A stretch of DNA of 64,000 bases, taken from NCBI GenBank assembly GCA_036852015.1, contig JAANDG010000325.1, positions 100,502 to 164,501 on the forward strand. Direction: 5' to 3'. The translations under genes were made by a program, and so were the position numbers. Of this stretch, positions 35,862-48,700 are shown one piece after another (position 1 is the first letter of the stretch; each line of letters starts with the position of its first letter). The notes under the pieces are model-generated. The model was not told the origin of the DNA. It worked only from the letters and a program-made list of their open reading frames with translations, and made no database searches. The stretch is from Pelodera strongyloides. Lineage: Eukaryota; Nematoda; Chromadorea; Rhabditida; Rhabditidae.

Positions 35862-38394
35862 TTAATCAGTTTTCAATTGACAAACGGCAATGGTTGGCAG
35901 TGATAGACGATAAACGATAAGAGACCCGATGGCTACAAATAGCATGAGCCAGGCGGTTTTCTCAGAAATCGCGCGTTCCGTAGGCGGGTAGAGGGGTGCG
36001 TGGGCGTGAGCATATGTTGGAGGCATATCACGATAGACACACGAAGGCACTGAGGATACGGCGGCAGAAAGGGGATTCTGAAAAGAGATGAGTTGTCCTT
36101 TAGCTTTAGACCATAACGTATACCTTACCAATAGAAATAGTTTTGGGCCATACCGTATACCTTACCATTAGAAATAGCTCTAGGCCATACCGTATACCTT
36201 ACCATTAGAAATAGCTTTAGGCCATACCGTATACCATACCAATAGAAGTAGCTTTAGGCAATACCGTATACCTTACCAATAGAAATCCTTATTAGTAGAA
36301 GCTTTTCCACTTGCTTGAAGGAAGTTGTGAATTAGGAATTTTGAAGGATTTTTTTTAAATATAACCTTCCGTTGTTCAAGCAAAGGATATAAATACAAAT
36401 AAAAAAATGCCTTTGTCGGATCTGTCTGCTGTCCTGTCCCTCCTGCATTCGAATGCTCACTACTCGATTTCTTTGCGTTCGCCTGTTTCTGCTCATTTCC
36501 ACCCCTTTCTTTATTCAGGAGAATATTCGGATGAAGATGCAACTTTTCGGCGCTCGAAGCTTTGAATGAAAGGGAAGAACGCTTCTTCACCACGGATTCT
36601 GCTGAAAATAACGAAGGAAGTTACAGTACACAGCACGACTTCTAGATTGGTCATAAAATAGAGGTGCACCCATGCGTGGCAGGAATGCTATCCGTGCAAA
36701 CCACAATCTGCTCCTCGTAAACGTTCAAATGTGACGTGCCTCTGGCACACCAATGGCTCACCGATATTATTTATGTTATTGCCTTACCCAAAGAAATGGC
36801 TACGGGCTACGGGCTACTCAAATGAGTAGCAAAGGCGCATAGGCATAGCGCATAGCATAAGGAAACTGAAGATTTGTTGGTTCATCGGGAATAAATAAAC
36901 CAAACGAAACCAAATAGAAATGGAATAAAAATAACAAAAGTATCTCTGCTAATCAATAAAATCAATACCGGAATGTTCGTGCGAAGATCCTACGACAGCG
37001 ACTCCTCTTTCAACAATGTCCTTCGTCTTTTCCACAATACTTTCAACACTTTTCTGAATAGATTATTTAGTCTATTCCCTTTTTTCTACACTAATTAACT
37101 AACAAGTAATCAATACTCCAATCCATCATGAGTAGTGCCGCAAATAATAAAATAATAATACCTTTATTTCACAAAGAGGAGCTGTCCTCTTCTCGCCTTC
37201 CGGTCGTCTTCGATAATGCTTTTCTGGATCAACTAAAATGAGAATACTCTACAATAAGTTCATAAACTGATTTCGAATGTACTGTAATTGATCTGCTTTC
37301 AAATGTACTGTAATTGATCTGCTTTCTAATGTACAGCAATTGATCTGCTTTTTAATGTACTGTAATTGCTTGACATTAATTGATGTTACAGTACCTCTGA
37401 CTCCAGAGTATTCCTGAAGTGTTCTGCACACAAAACTCGACAGCCGATTGCTCGGAGTACGACAGCAATTGCATTGAGAACGCCTGGAATTAGGGTAATT
37501 TCATATTAACCTTTAGTTTTTCACGTTGCTTTACACGATTTTTTTCCAGTGTACATTTTCCAAAGTATTTCTACAAACCGGGTTCTATTCTTACACTGCC
37601 ACACGGTTGTTGTAAGCATGGTTCCAAGTTGGAAGTATACAATAAAAAAAATGATCAACTTATCAAAAACCTCACACAGGACGCAGATCAATAAACTCTG
37701 GATTGACAGTTGATTGGTCTTCGTAGAATTGGCCGGACGGACAAGATGACACATTCTTTGTAGGGGAACTTGGCTGAAGAATATTTATTTGGAAAAATGA
37801 AGAAGAACAAGTCATAAATACCGCGCGAAACCGAAAGGTACGGTGCACTGCTTGGCCAGCTTTTGGTTAGTGGCTTGATGGGGCACCTATTGTCACAGTG
37901 ATACGTTTCACTCCAATGTTTTGTTTGGATTTTCAGGCTATGGTGATTTGTATCGAGGTATCTTCGTATGGGTTTACGCACGGGACAAGGGTAAAGGTAT
38001 ATTGTTGAAGGATGCTGAATTGGCAAAGTAGAGGAAAATTTAAATTGGAAAATGTAGATTATTAGAAAGGGTGGATTTGATAAGTAGCCAAAATAGTCGA
38101 AGTTTCATATCGGAAAGCCAGAGAATTTTAAGAAAATGAGTCTTCCAAACCTCTGACCTTACTAATCTCGTCTGTGGTATTCTGTCGTGAACTATTCAAT
38201 CCCTGCATTTGCTTCTCGTAGCCAGTCAAATAGGGGGGCGGATTGGTGAAATCATTGCAAAACGCAGCGATTCTCGCTGAATTGACCTTCCATATTTAGT
38301 TTTTGTCGTACTTGTGTTAATGGCTCTAGTTTTATGAGATATACATACTACATACATGGCACATAGATATGCACTACAAATCAAAAAGTCAAAA

Positions 38395-38432
<38 letters not shown>

Positions 38433-39421
38433 AAGTATACATGAAAAAAACCCTTACCAAGTCTTTCATTGGAAACCATCGGCAGGGCAGAGGGCATACT
38501 TTCCGCATCCTCTTTCGAGCCACATTCTGGCACATTATTCTGTGTGCTGGACGTCTTCTGCAGCTGAACTGCACACGGTTAATTGTTGTTTTAGATTATG
38601 TGAAATAATTGCATAGTATAGTGTATTGACACGTACAACCATTTACGTTTGGTCGTCAAAAGGATACCCCAATACACTAACAATCATAGAAAGGCATATT
38701 GTAAACCTATAAAAAATTTTTTTTTTGAAATATAATAGTGAAAAGTCTTAACAATTGGTGTGAAAGTAAGACTAAATAATTAATATAAATACGTCACAAA
38801 AATGCTTCATAACCGTTTCTAATTTATAATTACAAAAGTCAGACAGTGAGAGAGGGCAACAAGAAACGAAAAATACACAAACTATGTTGATGTTATCTAA
38901 CCGGGATTTCTTTCTTCTCCTGGCAAATCGGTGGGTTTGTTTTCGGTGAAACGGAGATTTCTCTGTGGCTTCCAGGCGGTTTAACCTCAGTTGAATGCTG
39001 AGAAGATGAGGAGAGTTCTGAACGAATAGATGTTACCTTATTTCCATATTATACACATTTTTCTCCCATGCTGGACGTATACTTGAGGAACATCGAGGGG
39101 AACCACTCAAAGCTCCCGGTCTTAACCATGTGTCAGGTAGAGATTAACCATAAGGCGACGGCTGTGCTCCAGCACTGAGAAAGGGGATCCTTGAGCCGCA
39201 TACCACGCCTAGCAACTTTCACGCGCCAGTGCCTAGAACCTAGACCCTCAGTAAGAAAGCTAGATCTTGTTAGTTTAGTAGTGTATAAGTTGTATGTATT
39301 TGAGAGAGAAATCCCCACCAATATTCTTCGTGTATTCCTTCTGAGCCAAAACAGCGGGAACCCAGCCGGGTGGAAGGGAGGATGGGGTGGACACCTCACC
39401 GCTTTTCTGACAGTAGGGATT

Positions 39422-39496
<75 letters not shown>

Positions 39497-40608
39497 GTTC
39501 AAAGGAAATAAGAAATAAGTGAGAATTCTAATATATTATTCGGAACACAACTTTTGGTAATTCTACATAATATTAACACATGACGAACGCTGCTGCAAAT
39601 GTGTTGAAAAGTTGAGCGATCTCGTTCAAGTGCTAGAACTTCGAAGGTGTAATTTTAAGCTTATTTATAATTTATCACGTTCAGCTACTAAATAGAAAAT
39701 CGCTCACCTTTTCCATTTCTGGTGTTCCTGACTGCTTCCACGCTTGCGGCGGTAGCGTCTCGACACGAACGTTAAGTTTCGTCTGAAAATCAATTATTCT
39801 TTAAAGCAATGTGGTGCGTGGTTTTGATGTACGAATGAGGGAAATGGTACTGTCTGTATCATTGTTACGTTAATGCCTGGACGGGCACACAAATGTGTAT
39901 GTGCGACATAGAAATACACTCGTAAAGCACACGTGTCATTTCGCTTTGAAGTTGAAGTAAATCCTTTGCTGGCAAATTGAAACCAAACATAGTCAGAAAC
40001 AAATAAATTATAAAATCAAAACTAAAAGGAACCTGATGGAGGGTCCTTTCGCTCACCATGCAGACGACAACAATAAAGAATGCGCACAAATAATCACGGA
40101 ATAAATTTAAATTCAATTGAGTTGCTAATTTATACGTTTCAAGTTATATTAATAACGAAGCTTCGGGAAAATTTTATTCGATTCAAGGAAGGTTCCATTT
40201 GGATGACGATTGACTGACAGTGCCTTTCTTAGGCTTAGGCTTAGGGTATATTTTAATCTAGTTTCTAATTACATCCGAAGATGAAATCTGAAGAAAAACA
40301 TATAAATGTTTGTTGGCTGGTTTGCCAAAAAAAGTACCTTTCGGAAAAAATCTTGCAAATATGTAAATACACATTTTATTCCCTAACCATGAAGAAAACA
40401 TGGGCAGTTGGGAAAGCATCAAAGTCTTAGGTATTTGAGATTTGAGATATAATCTGTACTCCAGTTCCCCGCAATCTACAATGATTTCTACCAACTTTTA
40501 CTTTTAGTTTTCACGCAATCGAGTGCAATTTTGCATCGAAAAACTGTCCCTGCCATTGTATATTTCCTTTCTTACTCCTTTTCCTGCTCTATTATATTTG
40601 GATGCCAT
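35862..40608 (-). CDS. Unrecognised disordered protein with C-terminal membrane segment
   Basis: A multi-exon minus-strand gene whose frame I could only partly close. Exons with good borders include 39782-39708 (TKLNVRVETLPPQAWKQSG), about 39014-38904 (SSSSQHSTEVKPPGSHREIS), 38575-38453, 38276-38165 (NPPPYLTGYEKQMQGLNSS), 37773-37678, 37483-37395, 37232-37162, 37053-36969 (KSVESIVEKTKDIVERG), 36601-36408 and the terminal 36077-35862. The run from 37483 to 36601 is phase-consistent. The last exon encodes a single hydrophobic helix (AWLMLFVAIGSLIVY) 20 residues before the stop, as in tail-anchored proteins. The rest is Ser/Lys/Glu-rich. A possible start ATG is at 40608, six bases after a TTTTAG acceptor. 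The family is not recognised, and the terminal exon may be an alternative 3' end of the exons at 31-33 kb. Confidence 0.45.
36108..36288. repeat. 38-bp tandem repeat, about 5 copies
   Basis: Units contain CCATACCGTATACCTTACCA then ATAGAAATAGCTTTAGG. It lies in the last intron of the disordered-protein gene, just upstream of the terminal exon. Confidence 0.85.
37267..37375. repeat. 27-bp tandem repeat, about 4 copies
   Basis: Units contain AATGTACTGTAATTGATCTG then CTTTC. Located in an intron between the exons at 37232 and 37395. Confidence 0.85.
38398..38432 (+). repeat. (CT)n microsatellite
   Basis: A pure CT run inside a minus-strand intron. Confidence 0.95.
39424..39493. repeat. (TA)n microsatellite, about 35 repeats
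   Basis: A perfect TA run of about 70 bp. It produces the spurious Tyr-Ile ORFs on both strands. Confidence 0.97.
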
Positions 40609-40803
40609 TCTCTGCTAAAAGAATCAATCATGTCCCGACAGAAACTTTTGAAGAACTTCCCTGATAATTGAAATAATCGAAATAAAACTCGAGATGGTTT
40701 AATCATTTTAGGCAGTGATAAGCTCCGCCCATTCCTAGGTTAGGCAGAGAAATTTCCGTAACTCCATATAACACTACACTACGGCACAGACTAAGAAAAC
40801 AGC
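40609..40803. promoter_or_regulatory. Short divergent intergenic region
   Basis: Under 200 bp separate the possible minus-strand start at 40608 from the secreted-protein start at 40804, so any promoters overlap here. No specific element identified. Confidence 0.35.
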
Positions 40804-43367
40804 ATGCATTGCATCCTACTTCTAGCAACATGTTTATGCACGGCTGCTGCACAGGTAAACTTTATTTAAGATTCGTCTACCAGATAATTACATTTGACTT
40901 TATTTTATTTGTTTTGGCTTATTGGGTAAGACACCTTTGGAATACCCTGGAATACCGGGCACCACCATGGAATACCTGGGCAACCGCGGAATACCCTGGA
41001 ATACCGTGGAATACCCTGGAATACCCTGGACAACCGTGGAATACCCTGGAATACCGTGGAATACCCTGGGCAACCATGGAATACCGTGGACAACCATGGA
41101 ATACCCTGGACAACCGTGGAATACGTGGAATACCATGGGCAACCACGGAAACCAACCGAAAGAAAATGTGGAAAACTATGCAGAAGCAAATAAAAAGGGT
41201 GTGCGGCGCTTTCGCCCAACCTTCGCCCGGTTTTCGCGAAATTGTAGTCAGTGCACTTGTGCGGACCTGGCGAGTGTCCGCAAAGACTGGGCGAAGTGTG
41301 CGGCGAAATCTGGGTGGATCCCTTTTTTCGCCGCGCTCCAGACACGTTGGGTCAGTATAATGTGCGCCTGTTGTTTACTCTTGGTTTGTGAAGAAGTGAA
41401 GAGCGAAGGAAGCTTCATGGTCTATGATTTTGAAAATATGTTTCTAAACAAATGAATATGGTCGTTTTTATTGGAACGTTGGATAAAATTTGAGCATAGG
41501 GTATTCTCAGTGAAACAGTTTTCTGATCAAATAAAATACTACTTGATAAAAGGAGCACCTAGGTAGTAAAGAAAAATTGGCGCTGAAATAAAGATAAATT
41601 ATGAAAGTTTTTTTTGTTCCGAGCATATGTATATGGCTGCGCAGGGAATTCCACGGAGCCAGGGTATTCCATGGTTTCCCAGGGTATTCCACGGTTGCCC
41701 AGGGTATTCCAGGGTATTCCGCGGTTGCCCAGGGTATTCCACGGTTGCCCACGGTATTCCACGGTTGCCCAGGGTATTCCACGGTTGCCCAGGGTATTCC
41801 ACGGTATTCCAGGGTATTCCGCGGTTGCCCAGGTATTCCACGGTTGCCCAGGGTATTCCACGGTTGCCCGGTATTCCAGGGTATTCCAAAAGGTGTCTTA
41901 CCCAATAAGCCATTTGTTTTCATGAAATAGCATAACATGAAATGTGTGAGCCACAAGTTAGGGAGTAAATGTAGGTCTTGATCGAAACTTATTGCTTACT
42001 GATGTAAACCCCGAAAGAGTTCTGTAACTCAAGATCGCAACATTTAGTTATTCCTCTATCTAAACTGCAACCTTTCAGGCTGGCTACTCGGCCAATGTCG
42101 AAGTACCGCAAAGTGCTGTACGTCTTTTAAGATTACTATTTTTTTAAATGCTTCATTAGCATGCGGGAGGAGGCTCATGAAAAATACGTGTTCTACTCCT
42201 TTTTCGCAAGATGACTTTGTCCTTTGGTGACCGGTCACCGACGGTCTTTCTGGTTTCGATAATTATTCTGTTTCCTGTGAACAATTCATTATTGACCACT
42301 TATTTCAGCCTCTGGTCTCCTCAATGGTGGCCCCTGGAAGTGGCCCTTCATATAATGTAGGACCCACAAATGGACAACGGACAATTGTTTTAAATGGAAA
42401 TCGGAGATTGATCTCACATAGAATACTCAAAGGACAAGAGGCAGCAATGCCTTCCAATAACATTGAAAGAGTTGAATATCACGGACCGCTGCAGGGAAGG
42501 AGGGTGAGAGATTTAGAAAACAATCGAAATTTAGAAAAATATGTTTGACGACTTAACCAACGTGACCTTCAATGCTTGTGCGCATAGAGTACAGTAATTT
42601 ATTTAGCTTCTAAACTGTCTAAAAGTGTAATCATGGGATGCCAAAGAAGCCCCTTCGTAGAGCCCCTTCCGGCTGTCAATGCAGTTGAGCAATGCGCTAT
42701 CAATTTCTTTTTTAAATAAATATATGATTGGCAGGGGACCCATATCTGGGACGTACCATAGTCACCCTCTCGTTTAGGTAACTGTCTACCGTAAGATCGT
42801 GCGTCCGGTGAAGATCAAGTCCACTTACTACATCACGCACACTGGACCAGGAACTGTGATCGATCAATGGGTGGATCCCCAAGATGCAGCTCCTGCTCCT
42901 CAACCACAACCTGGTAAGCATTTTGGAGAAGACTTGCTCCATTGCGTGCTGCTGACTTGCGCTCGAACACGACCACAGCATAAAGTACAGTAACAGGCGT
43001 ATACAGTTATATATAGTTACACGACAGCGTACTAAGACTGCACTCAGAACTCGGACCATAATCACAGAGCTCATTGTCCGATGCATAAGTGTTAACGTCT
43101 ACAACATATTGATTTTTCCCTCAAACTAACCTTTAGCAGCGTTCACACATTCGCGCCCACACATTCGCGACACGACTTTTTGAATACCCCTAAGGTCAGG
43201 CTCTCTGCGTTTGAGAATTTTCTTAGCATCTCAAGGAAAACTATTTTTCAGTATACCAAGCACCAGTGAATAACGCTCCCGCATACAACTACAACCCTGC
43301 ACCAGCTCCAGTTGAAGAACAGGACACTACAGGACAATATCTCAAGAGATATCTCAACAGACAATAA
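40804..43367 (+). CDS. Small secreted protein, function unknown
   Basis: Four exons agree in phase: 40804-40854, 42309-42503, 42778-42913, 43252-43367 (165 aa). Exon 1 encodes a signal peptide, MHCILLLATCLCTAAAQ, with likely cleavage near its end. The mature part has NGQRTIVLNGNRRLISHRIL, a strand-rich segment VTVYRKIVRPVKIKS-TYYITHTGPG, and a Pro/Ala/Tyr/Asn-rich tail (APAYNYNPAPAPVEEQ, then YLKRYLNRQ). There are no Cys in the mature part, so it is not a disulfide-rich peptide. I do not recognise the family; an extracellular matrix or cuticle-associated role is possible from composition only. AATAAA lies at about 43528. Intron 1 (1.45 kb) is mostly a foldback transposon. Confidence 0.85.
40916..41911. 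mobile_element. Foldback transposon with 9-bp target duplication
   Basis: A 996-bp element in intron 1 of the secreted-protein gene. Termini GGCTTATTGGGTAAGACACC and its exact complement are flanked by ATTTGTTTT on both sides (40907-40915 and 41912-41920). Each end continues into about 220 bp of mosaic 10-bp repeats (GGAATACCCT, GGAATACCGT, GGGCAACCAT), inverted relative to each other. The middle (about 41150-41640) is unique and partly GC-rich, with no recognisable transposase. The long repeat-built arms are typical of foldback elements and the 9-bp duplication of Mutator-type transposition. Confidence 0.9.
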
Positions 43368-43588
43368 GGTGACTAAACTTATCCATTTAAACTTAACCAC
43401 CGCGTAATCATGGGCGATCCCTAGCCCGAAGACGTCGAGCAATTGGTCATCTGGAACTCATCGCCTATTGCTCGGGTCCTGTGCGGAACATGTCATAAGC
43501 AAACTTTGAAACTGTATTTAAACCCTTGAATAAAGGCGCACGCTCTTGAAGCGTAAAGATTTATTTATTCAATTAGACAAAATATGTC

Positions 43589-43906
43589 ATGCTTAATGCC
43601 ATGCTAGCAAAATATTCTACCGCTGTACCTCAAAAATCAACTTTAGTGCTAGTGAGAACAACAAAACAAGTTATAGAAAATGTAGTCAAAGAAGTCAAAG
43701 AACTATCTCTCGCATTAACTTCTCTCAAAATAGTCACTCAGTTGTTGATAAGAGAGAAACCAAACTATATACCAATCAGAGAAAACGTTTCCACAGAAAT
43801 TTCATTTCTTCCCAATATAAATGATCAGTTAGGTCACGTACTTGACAACTACGTCAGTCTTTACTTCGTTTCTTGCTTCAGTTTTTACTGGCTTTTGTCT
43901 GGTTGA
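43589..43906 (+). other. Unrecognised 105-codon ORF
   Basis: Open plus-strand frame, Val/Leu/Lys-rich (TKQVIENVVKEVKELSLALT), AT-rich, ending just before a (CT)n run. A second open stretch after the run (about 44000-44186) encodes EFLCENEFGELLLCQLVDLG. They could be two exons of an unknown gene, but no homology is recognised and chance ORFs are possible. Confidence 0.2.
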
Positions 43907-43922
43907 ACCGGTGAAAAGTCTC

Positions 43923-43967
<45 letters not shown>

Positions 43968-43983
43968 CTTTCTCTCTCTCTCC
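43923..43983 (+). repeat. (CT)n microsatellite
   Basis: Nearly pure CT with two short CTAT interruptions. Confidence 0.95.
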
Positions 43984-45261
43984 CTCACAAACTAAAAGTG
44001 ATATTAAAAAGAGAAAGTGCCAAGTCGCGTCAAGAATTCCTGTGTGAAAATGAGTTTGGCGAATTGCTGCTCTGTCAACTTGTAGATTTAGGGATATTAG
44101 CACTGGCATTTCATGATAGAGGATGGCAGACTCTATTTGAGAGAGTAGAAAAACCATCAATTTTTTTTATCTTACTCTCTCTCTAATAGAGTTTTTCAAA
44201 AATTACTTTCTTATCAAAGCGGCATGCCATGGAATTTTGTGAAAATTACCTTGCGCTCTCGCTTTCCCATATATTTTTGCAAGGTGCCCTCTGTTTATGG
44301 CCTCATACATACATTTGCATATAATACATGGGAAATGCCGCTGTCTAAACATAATTTCACTCTATATTAAAGTAATCATATAGTAAATATAATTACTATA
44401 CGAGAGGGTTTGTGAAACACCTACATTGAACAGTAATTACAATAAATATAAAGTGAAAAGAAAAATGTGTTGAAATAATCATTCATATTTTCAGCTCTAC
44501 ATCACCACGGGTTCAGTCTACAGTCTCCACCTCAAATGCTCAAAGCTATTCCGTGCTAATTGCTTCATGCGATAAAATAAACCATTATACATACTTGGAA
44601 TTGTAAACTCATAATTCTCAAAAATACCGTAACCTATTGTGAGCATGAGTAAATATACATAAAGAACCGGGGGTAATTGCATATTATGCTAATTAAAGAA
44701 ATAATACGAATTTCTACCCTCACTATATAAAGAGAATACATGCATGGAGCTCCTAACCTAACCTTTTAGACCAAACAAAGCAAGCAAGCTCCCCCTTCTT
44801 CAGTTTTTCAATTACTTCCTAACAAGTTACAAAGAGCAGGTAACAAAAATATAAAAAATCTTTATTATTAGTTAAAATCGAGCGGCAAACTTAAAAAATA
44901 CTGTGACGTTTGTTTTAATACCATTGTAAAGGCAAGAAAGAAACCGAAAAAACCTAAAAGGGCGTTCTAGAAAAGAAGCTAAAAACGAGGACATACATAT
45001 CATATAAGTGCATAAATGTAAGTGAAGTAGAGAAATGATAAAGGCCCAATTAAAGTCTGTGTGTTAGTTGGAATAAGCATCTAGACCTAAAATACAGTAA
45101 CCATAAGGGTTAAAGCGGCTATAAAACATGGGATTCTTCAATGATTGTACTCAAACAAAGCAACCCTGTTGTAACTCCCGGAGAAAACAGACACATCGTC
45201 AGGTAGTATAACATTCAAGCGAATCAGATTGCATCAGCATCAGCACATCACGACTACAGTA

Positions 45262-45400
45262 GCCGTATGCACGAAAAGCGGGAGCCTCCCAGGTTGGAAG
45301 AATTTGTCTCTCCGTGTCTCTGATTCGTGTGATCCCTCTCTTTCTCTGACCTCCCACTGGGAGGCTGAGAGCTTCCCGGCGCGTTCGTGCATATGGCCAC
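45262..45400. mobile_element. Imperfect foldback element
   Basis: GCCGTATGCACGAA...GGGAGCCTCCCAGG at left mirrors CTGGGAGGCTGAGAGCTTCC...TTCGTGCATATGGC at right. It could be a decayed MITE; no target duplication was identified. Confidence 0.5.
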
Positions 45401-45790
45401 ATAAGTAGTCATAAATTATGTGCTTTTCGTGTTCAGAAAAAAATAAAAGTATAAAGGAAGGTATAAACCCCACCGAAAATAAGCATCTACACTGTAATGA
45501 TCCTAAATAGGGAACCAAGAAAAATGGTTATATGACTGTACCTAAAATACTAAAAAGAAAAAGAGTTGTAAATGTGCATGGCACATGATCAAACACCGCA
45601 ATTAGTCTCGTAGGCAAAGTTGCACAATAATGCACAGAAAACATTAATTCATATAGAACTGAATAGAATAATAGAATTACATATTCAGAATAACAAGCAT
45701 AATAGTGGGTGTACTCAAAGTTACGGTAACAAGTCCATTGAATAACTTACTCATAAGGTGAAACCATAAAGAAATGAATCTACAAGTAAA

Positions 45791-48700
45791 TTACTGTTTC
45801 GGCTCATTGTCCAATACTTTCTGTACAATTTGTTGCTTGAGTTCATCATCGCAGAATGCAGCGCGGGCCGCATTCAGTTGCTGAAAAAAGCACATAAACT
45901 TATTATTATTAGGTTAGGGTTATGCAACGGAGAGTGCAATGTAAAAAAAAACACCTTAGAAATCCTATTATATAAAAGAACAAAGTTTATCTGTCTGTTT
46001 GTGAGGATTCACGTTCACGAAAAATGCATTTCAGGGTTTGGTTTGGTATGAATAGGCCAACATTTCGTCTTATTTCAAAGTATGTATTTTCGTGCATAAC
46101 TGGGACTATACGTTTCGAGAGTTTCACATAAGAAGCTTATTTCGATAACGGAAATTCGCCACAGGTATAAACATAAAGCACTCACTAAAGCGTTCGGCGT
46201 AGGGAAGGCTATTCTGACATTAGGAACCTAAACTGCGAAATTACCCACGGACCCGTGACCCGCCCCATTTACAGATCACTTGTCTTACACATTTCCAAAG
46301 TTGATGGATTGAGAGTCCAATTCTCGAATGGGCCAGGTCCAACTCGGAGCACATTGTGTTGGCGAAACAAGTGGGGTCATCACGGGACAAGGAGAAGTTC
46401 ACCTCATCAGCAGACCATCTGAAATGTGTAAATCAAGAAAATTCCTGTTTATAAAAAGATAAAGAGTACCGTGTTATATCAACCGAATACGCAGAAACGG
46501 TTCACCTGGGGTCCGGTTCATTTCTGAAGCCGAACGAACTGGCCTTTAAACTTCCCGGAGGCCAATTTTCTCGGGAAGAACATTTTCTCTTGTTTATACA
46601 ATAGAAAAAAAGACAATTGTACCAAACCCTTCTGAGCCAATGACATGACGCGAAGTGAATAAAACGTAAAGTTTTGGTTCGGAACAATTGTAACACAACC
46701 ACAGGCTAATACTACAGCTCAACAAAAAATTCTAGAAGTTACCCCTAAATAAACCACTTCAAATATCCCTACTCACCAACTCACCTAACAACCGGGTGAA
46801 TTGGCCAATTGAGTGGCACAGATCCGGTCATAACAGAGGAATAGGGACACGCCTCCAGATGATGGGCCTTGCTCTGAATTGCACAACATAATTCACAGTC
46901 ATGCAAGAAGTCTACCTATTTACCAAAACAGAGATAAATTGGCACCCCGTAACACACATCCAACTTTTTTATTGGTAGCCCTTTTTGGTTCGTTAACTGC
47001 TATTTCGAGAGGCTTAAATAACATTGTTATAGAAAACAAGAAGTCAGAAAATAGTGCACGTTACCCAGCCCAAGACAGACACTAAATAAGCTAGCTTCTC
47101 AACAAACCTGCACAAATCTCTTGGTGTATTCCTCTTCGTTGCGGAGAATTCTGTAGCCGTGGCCGATTCTCTCAGCCTTCATTACATCGAGAGCCTGGAA
47201 AGTGGTCATTTTATATGTTTCGTTTTCAGTCAGACTTCCCTGAATGCATTACATAAGTACGTTTTTCAACACATTATCACATTTTTGGGTACTTTAGTTT
47301 CGACAAAACAAAGAGTGGCCTACAACAAATATAGCCAATTAAGCTAACGAAGATCACGCTTCCGGCTTGAAGACACATATACACCATACTACACACGCTG
47401 GATCCATTTACACAAATAAACATAAATCTCGTTTTTTCAACTAATTGACTCTTTCACTCACCAGAATGACTTCCTTGTCCGTTCCCGCTTCGCCCGAATG
47501 CACAGTGCGGTGGATTCCCATTTCAGCTGCCTTCTAAAACGAAATATAAATTAAAGCGGAATAAGCAGCGGTTTGCGAAACGTATATCGAAAGCGCGCAC
47601 AATGCCACTGACGATGACGACTCTCAAAAACAGAACAACCTTTTACGGTTGTCGAGAGTCGAGATGAAAAAACTCAAACCAAGGAAAGTTGGCAAGAAAG
47701 TGAGGATTGATGAGTGCAACGAGTGATAATACCGTCCTAAATGATTTACCTGAAACACGGCGATACAAGATGGTTCATATTGTTCATCGGCTCCGCCAGC
47801 ACATCCCGCCACGTCGATGGCAACAACTTGGAGATCGGCACGATGAATGTCGACTGAATTACATCACAATCGTACATCACACAGAATAGAAGAGTGGAAT
47901 TTATTCAATTGCAAATTGCAACGGACTATGCCCATTACAATACTCGGTGTCACAGGGAAAGTGTATGTTAAAATACATCCCATAGGTACATTCTTATGCT
48001 AATCAGTACACAGTGATAACTCAATATGCTAAATAATGTGCCTGCAGTTCTCCGCAATCCGCACCCATGTTTCGAAATCACGTTACATTCCGCTTTAAGT
48101 TTGGGGCACAAGCTCCAATAGAACCACTCACCCAGGTGTAGCACTTCCTCGTTCCACTGATCATGAGATCGGATACAGCAGAGAATGGATCGTGCCTCGA
48201 TTCCGAAATCCGCCTTTCCCCTTACGAGTCCCCTGTGAACGGCCTTCACCACATCCTCAGCGGTCACCTAGAACATACGAGTTTTTCTTCATATCAAACG
48301 CTATATTTAGCTCAATAACAATATCCGAAACACACAAATACATACACTTCCAATAGACTAAATGGACGTTACATACGAGTTTTTCTTCAGATCAGATGCT
48401 ATATTTAGCTCAGTATCCGAAACTTAATACATATAACTTAAATATATAAACTTGCAATAGCCTAAATTGATGCTCTAAGGCAGTAGCTGATTGGTGCCCG
48501 ATTTTACGAGCCTCTTTCTGTCCAGTGTGAGAACAAACTACGGACTCGTAACAAAACACTCCAAAGGTTTAAAAAAAAGTAGTGAAAATAAAACTGACCG
48601 GTCCATCCTTGTGGTACGTCTTCTCATAATCAATTCCAGCTCCAGTGTTGGCCATGAAATGAGGGGAATATCTGAAAAGTGAACCGCTTCCATCACATCT

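Larger units (their letters stand above)
43368..45790. other. Convergent region between secreted protein and ADA
   Basis: No firm gene. It has the secreted-protein poly(A) signal, an AT-rich ORF pair at 43589-44186 interrupted by a (CT)n tract (43923-43983), MITE-like termini at 44216-44344, and an imperfect foldback at 45262-45400. Confidence 0.45.

Noticed and set aside
39191..39511. ORFs ending in Tyr-Ile repeats
   Set aside because: They are translations of the (TA)n microsatellite.
40809..41956. ORFs of 75-183 codons with WNTLEYP/GIPWNT-type repeats on both strands
   Set aside because: They come from the 10-bp repeats of the foldback element; no transposase motif is present.
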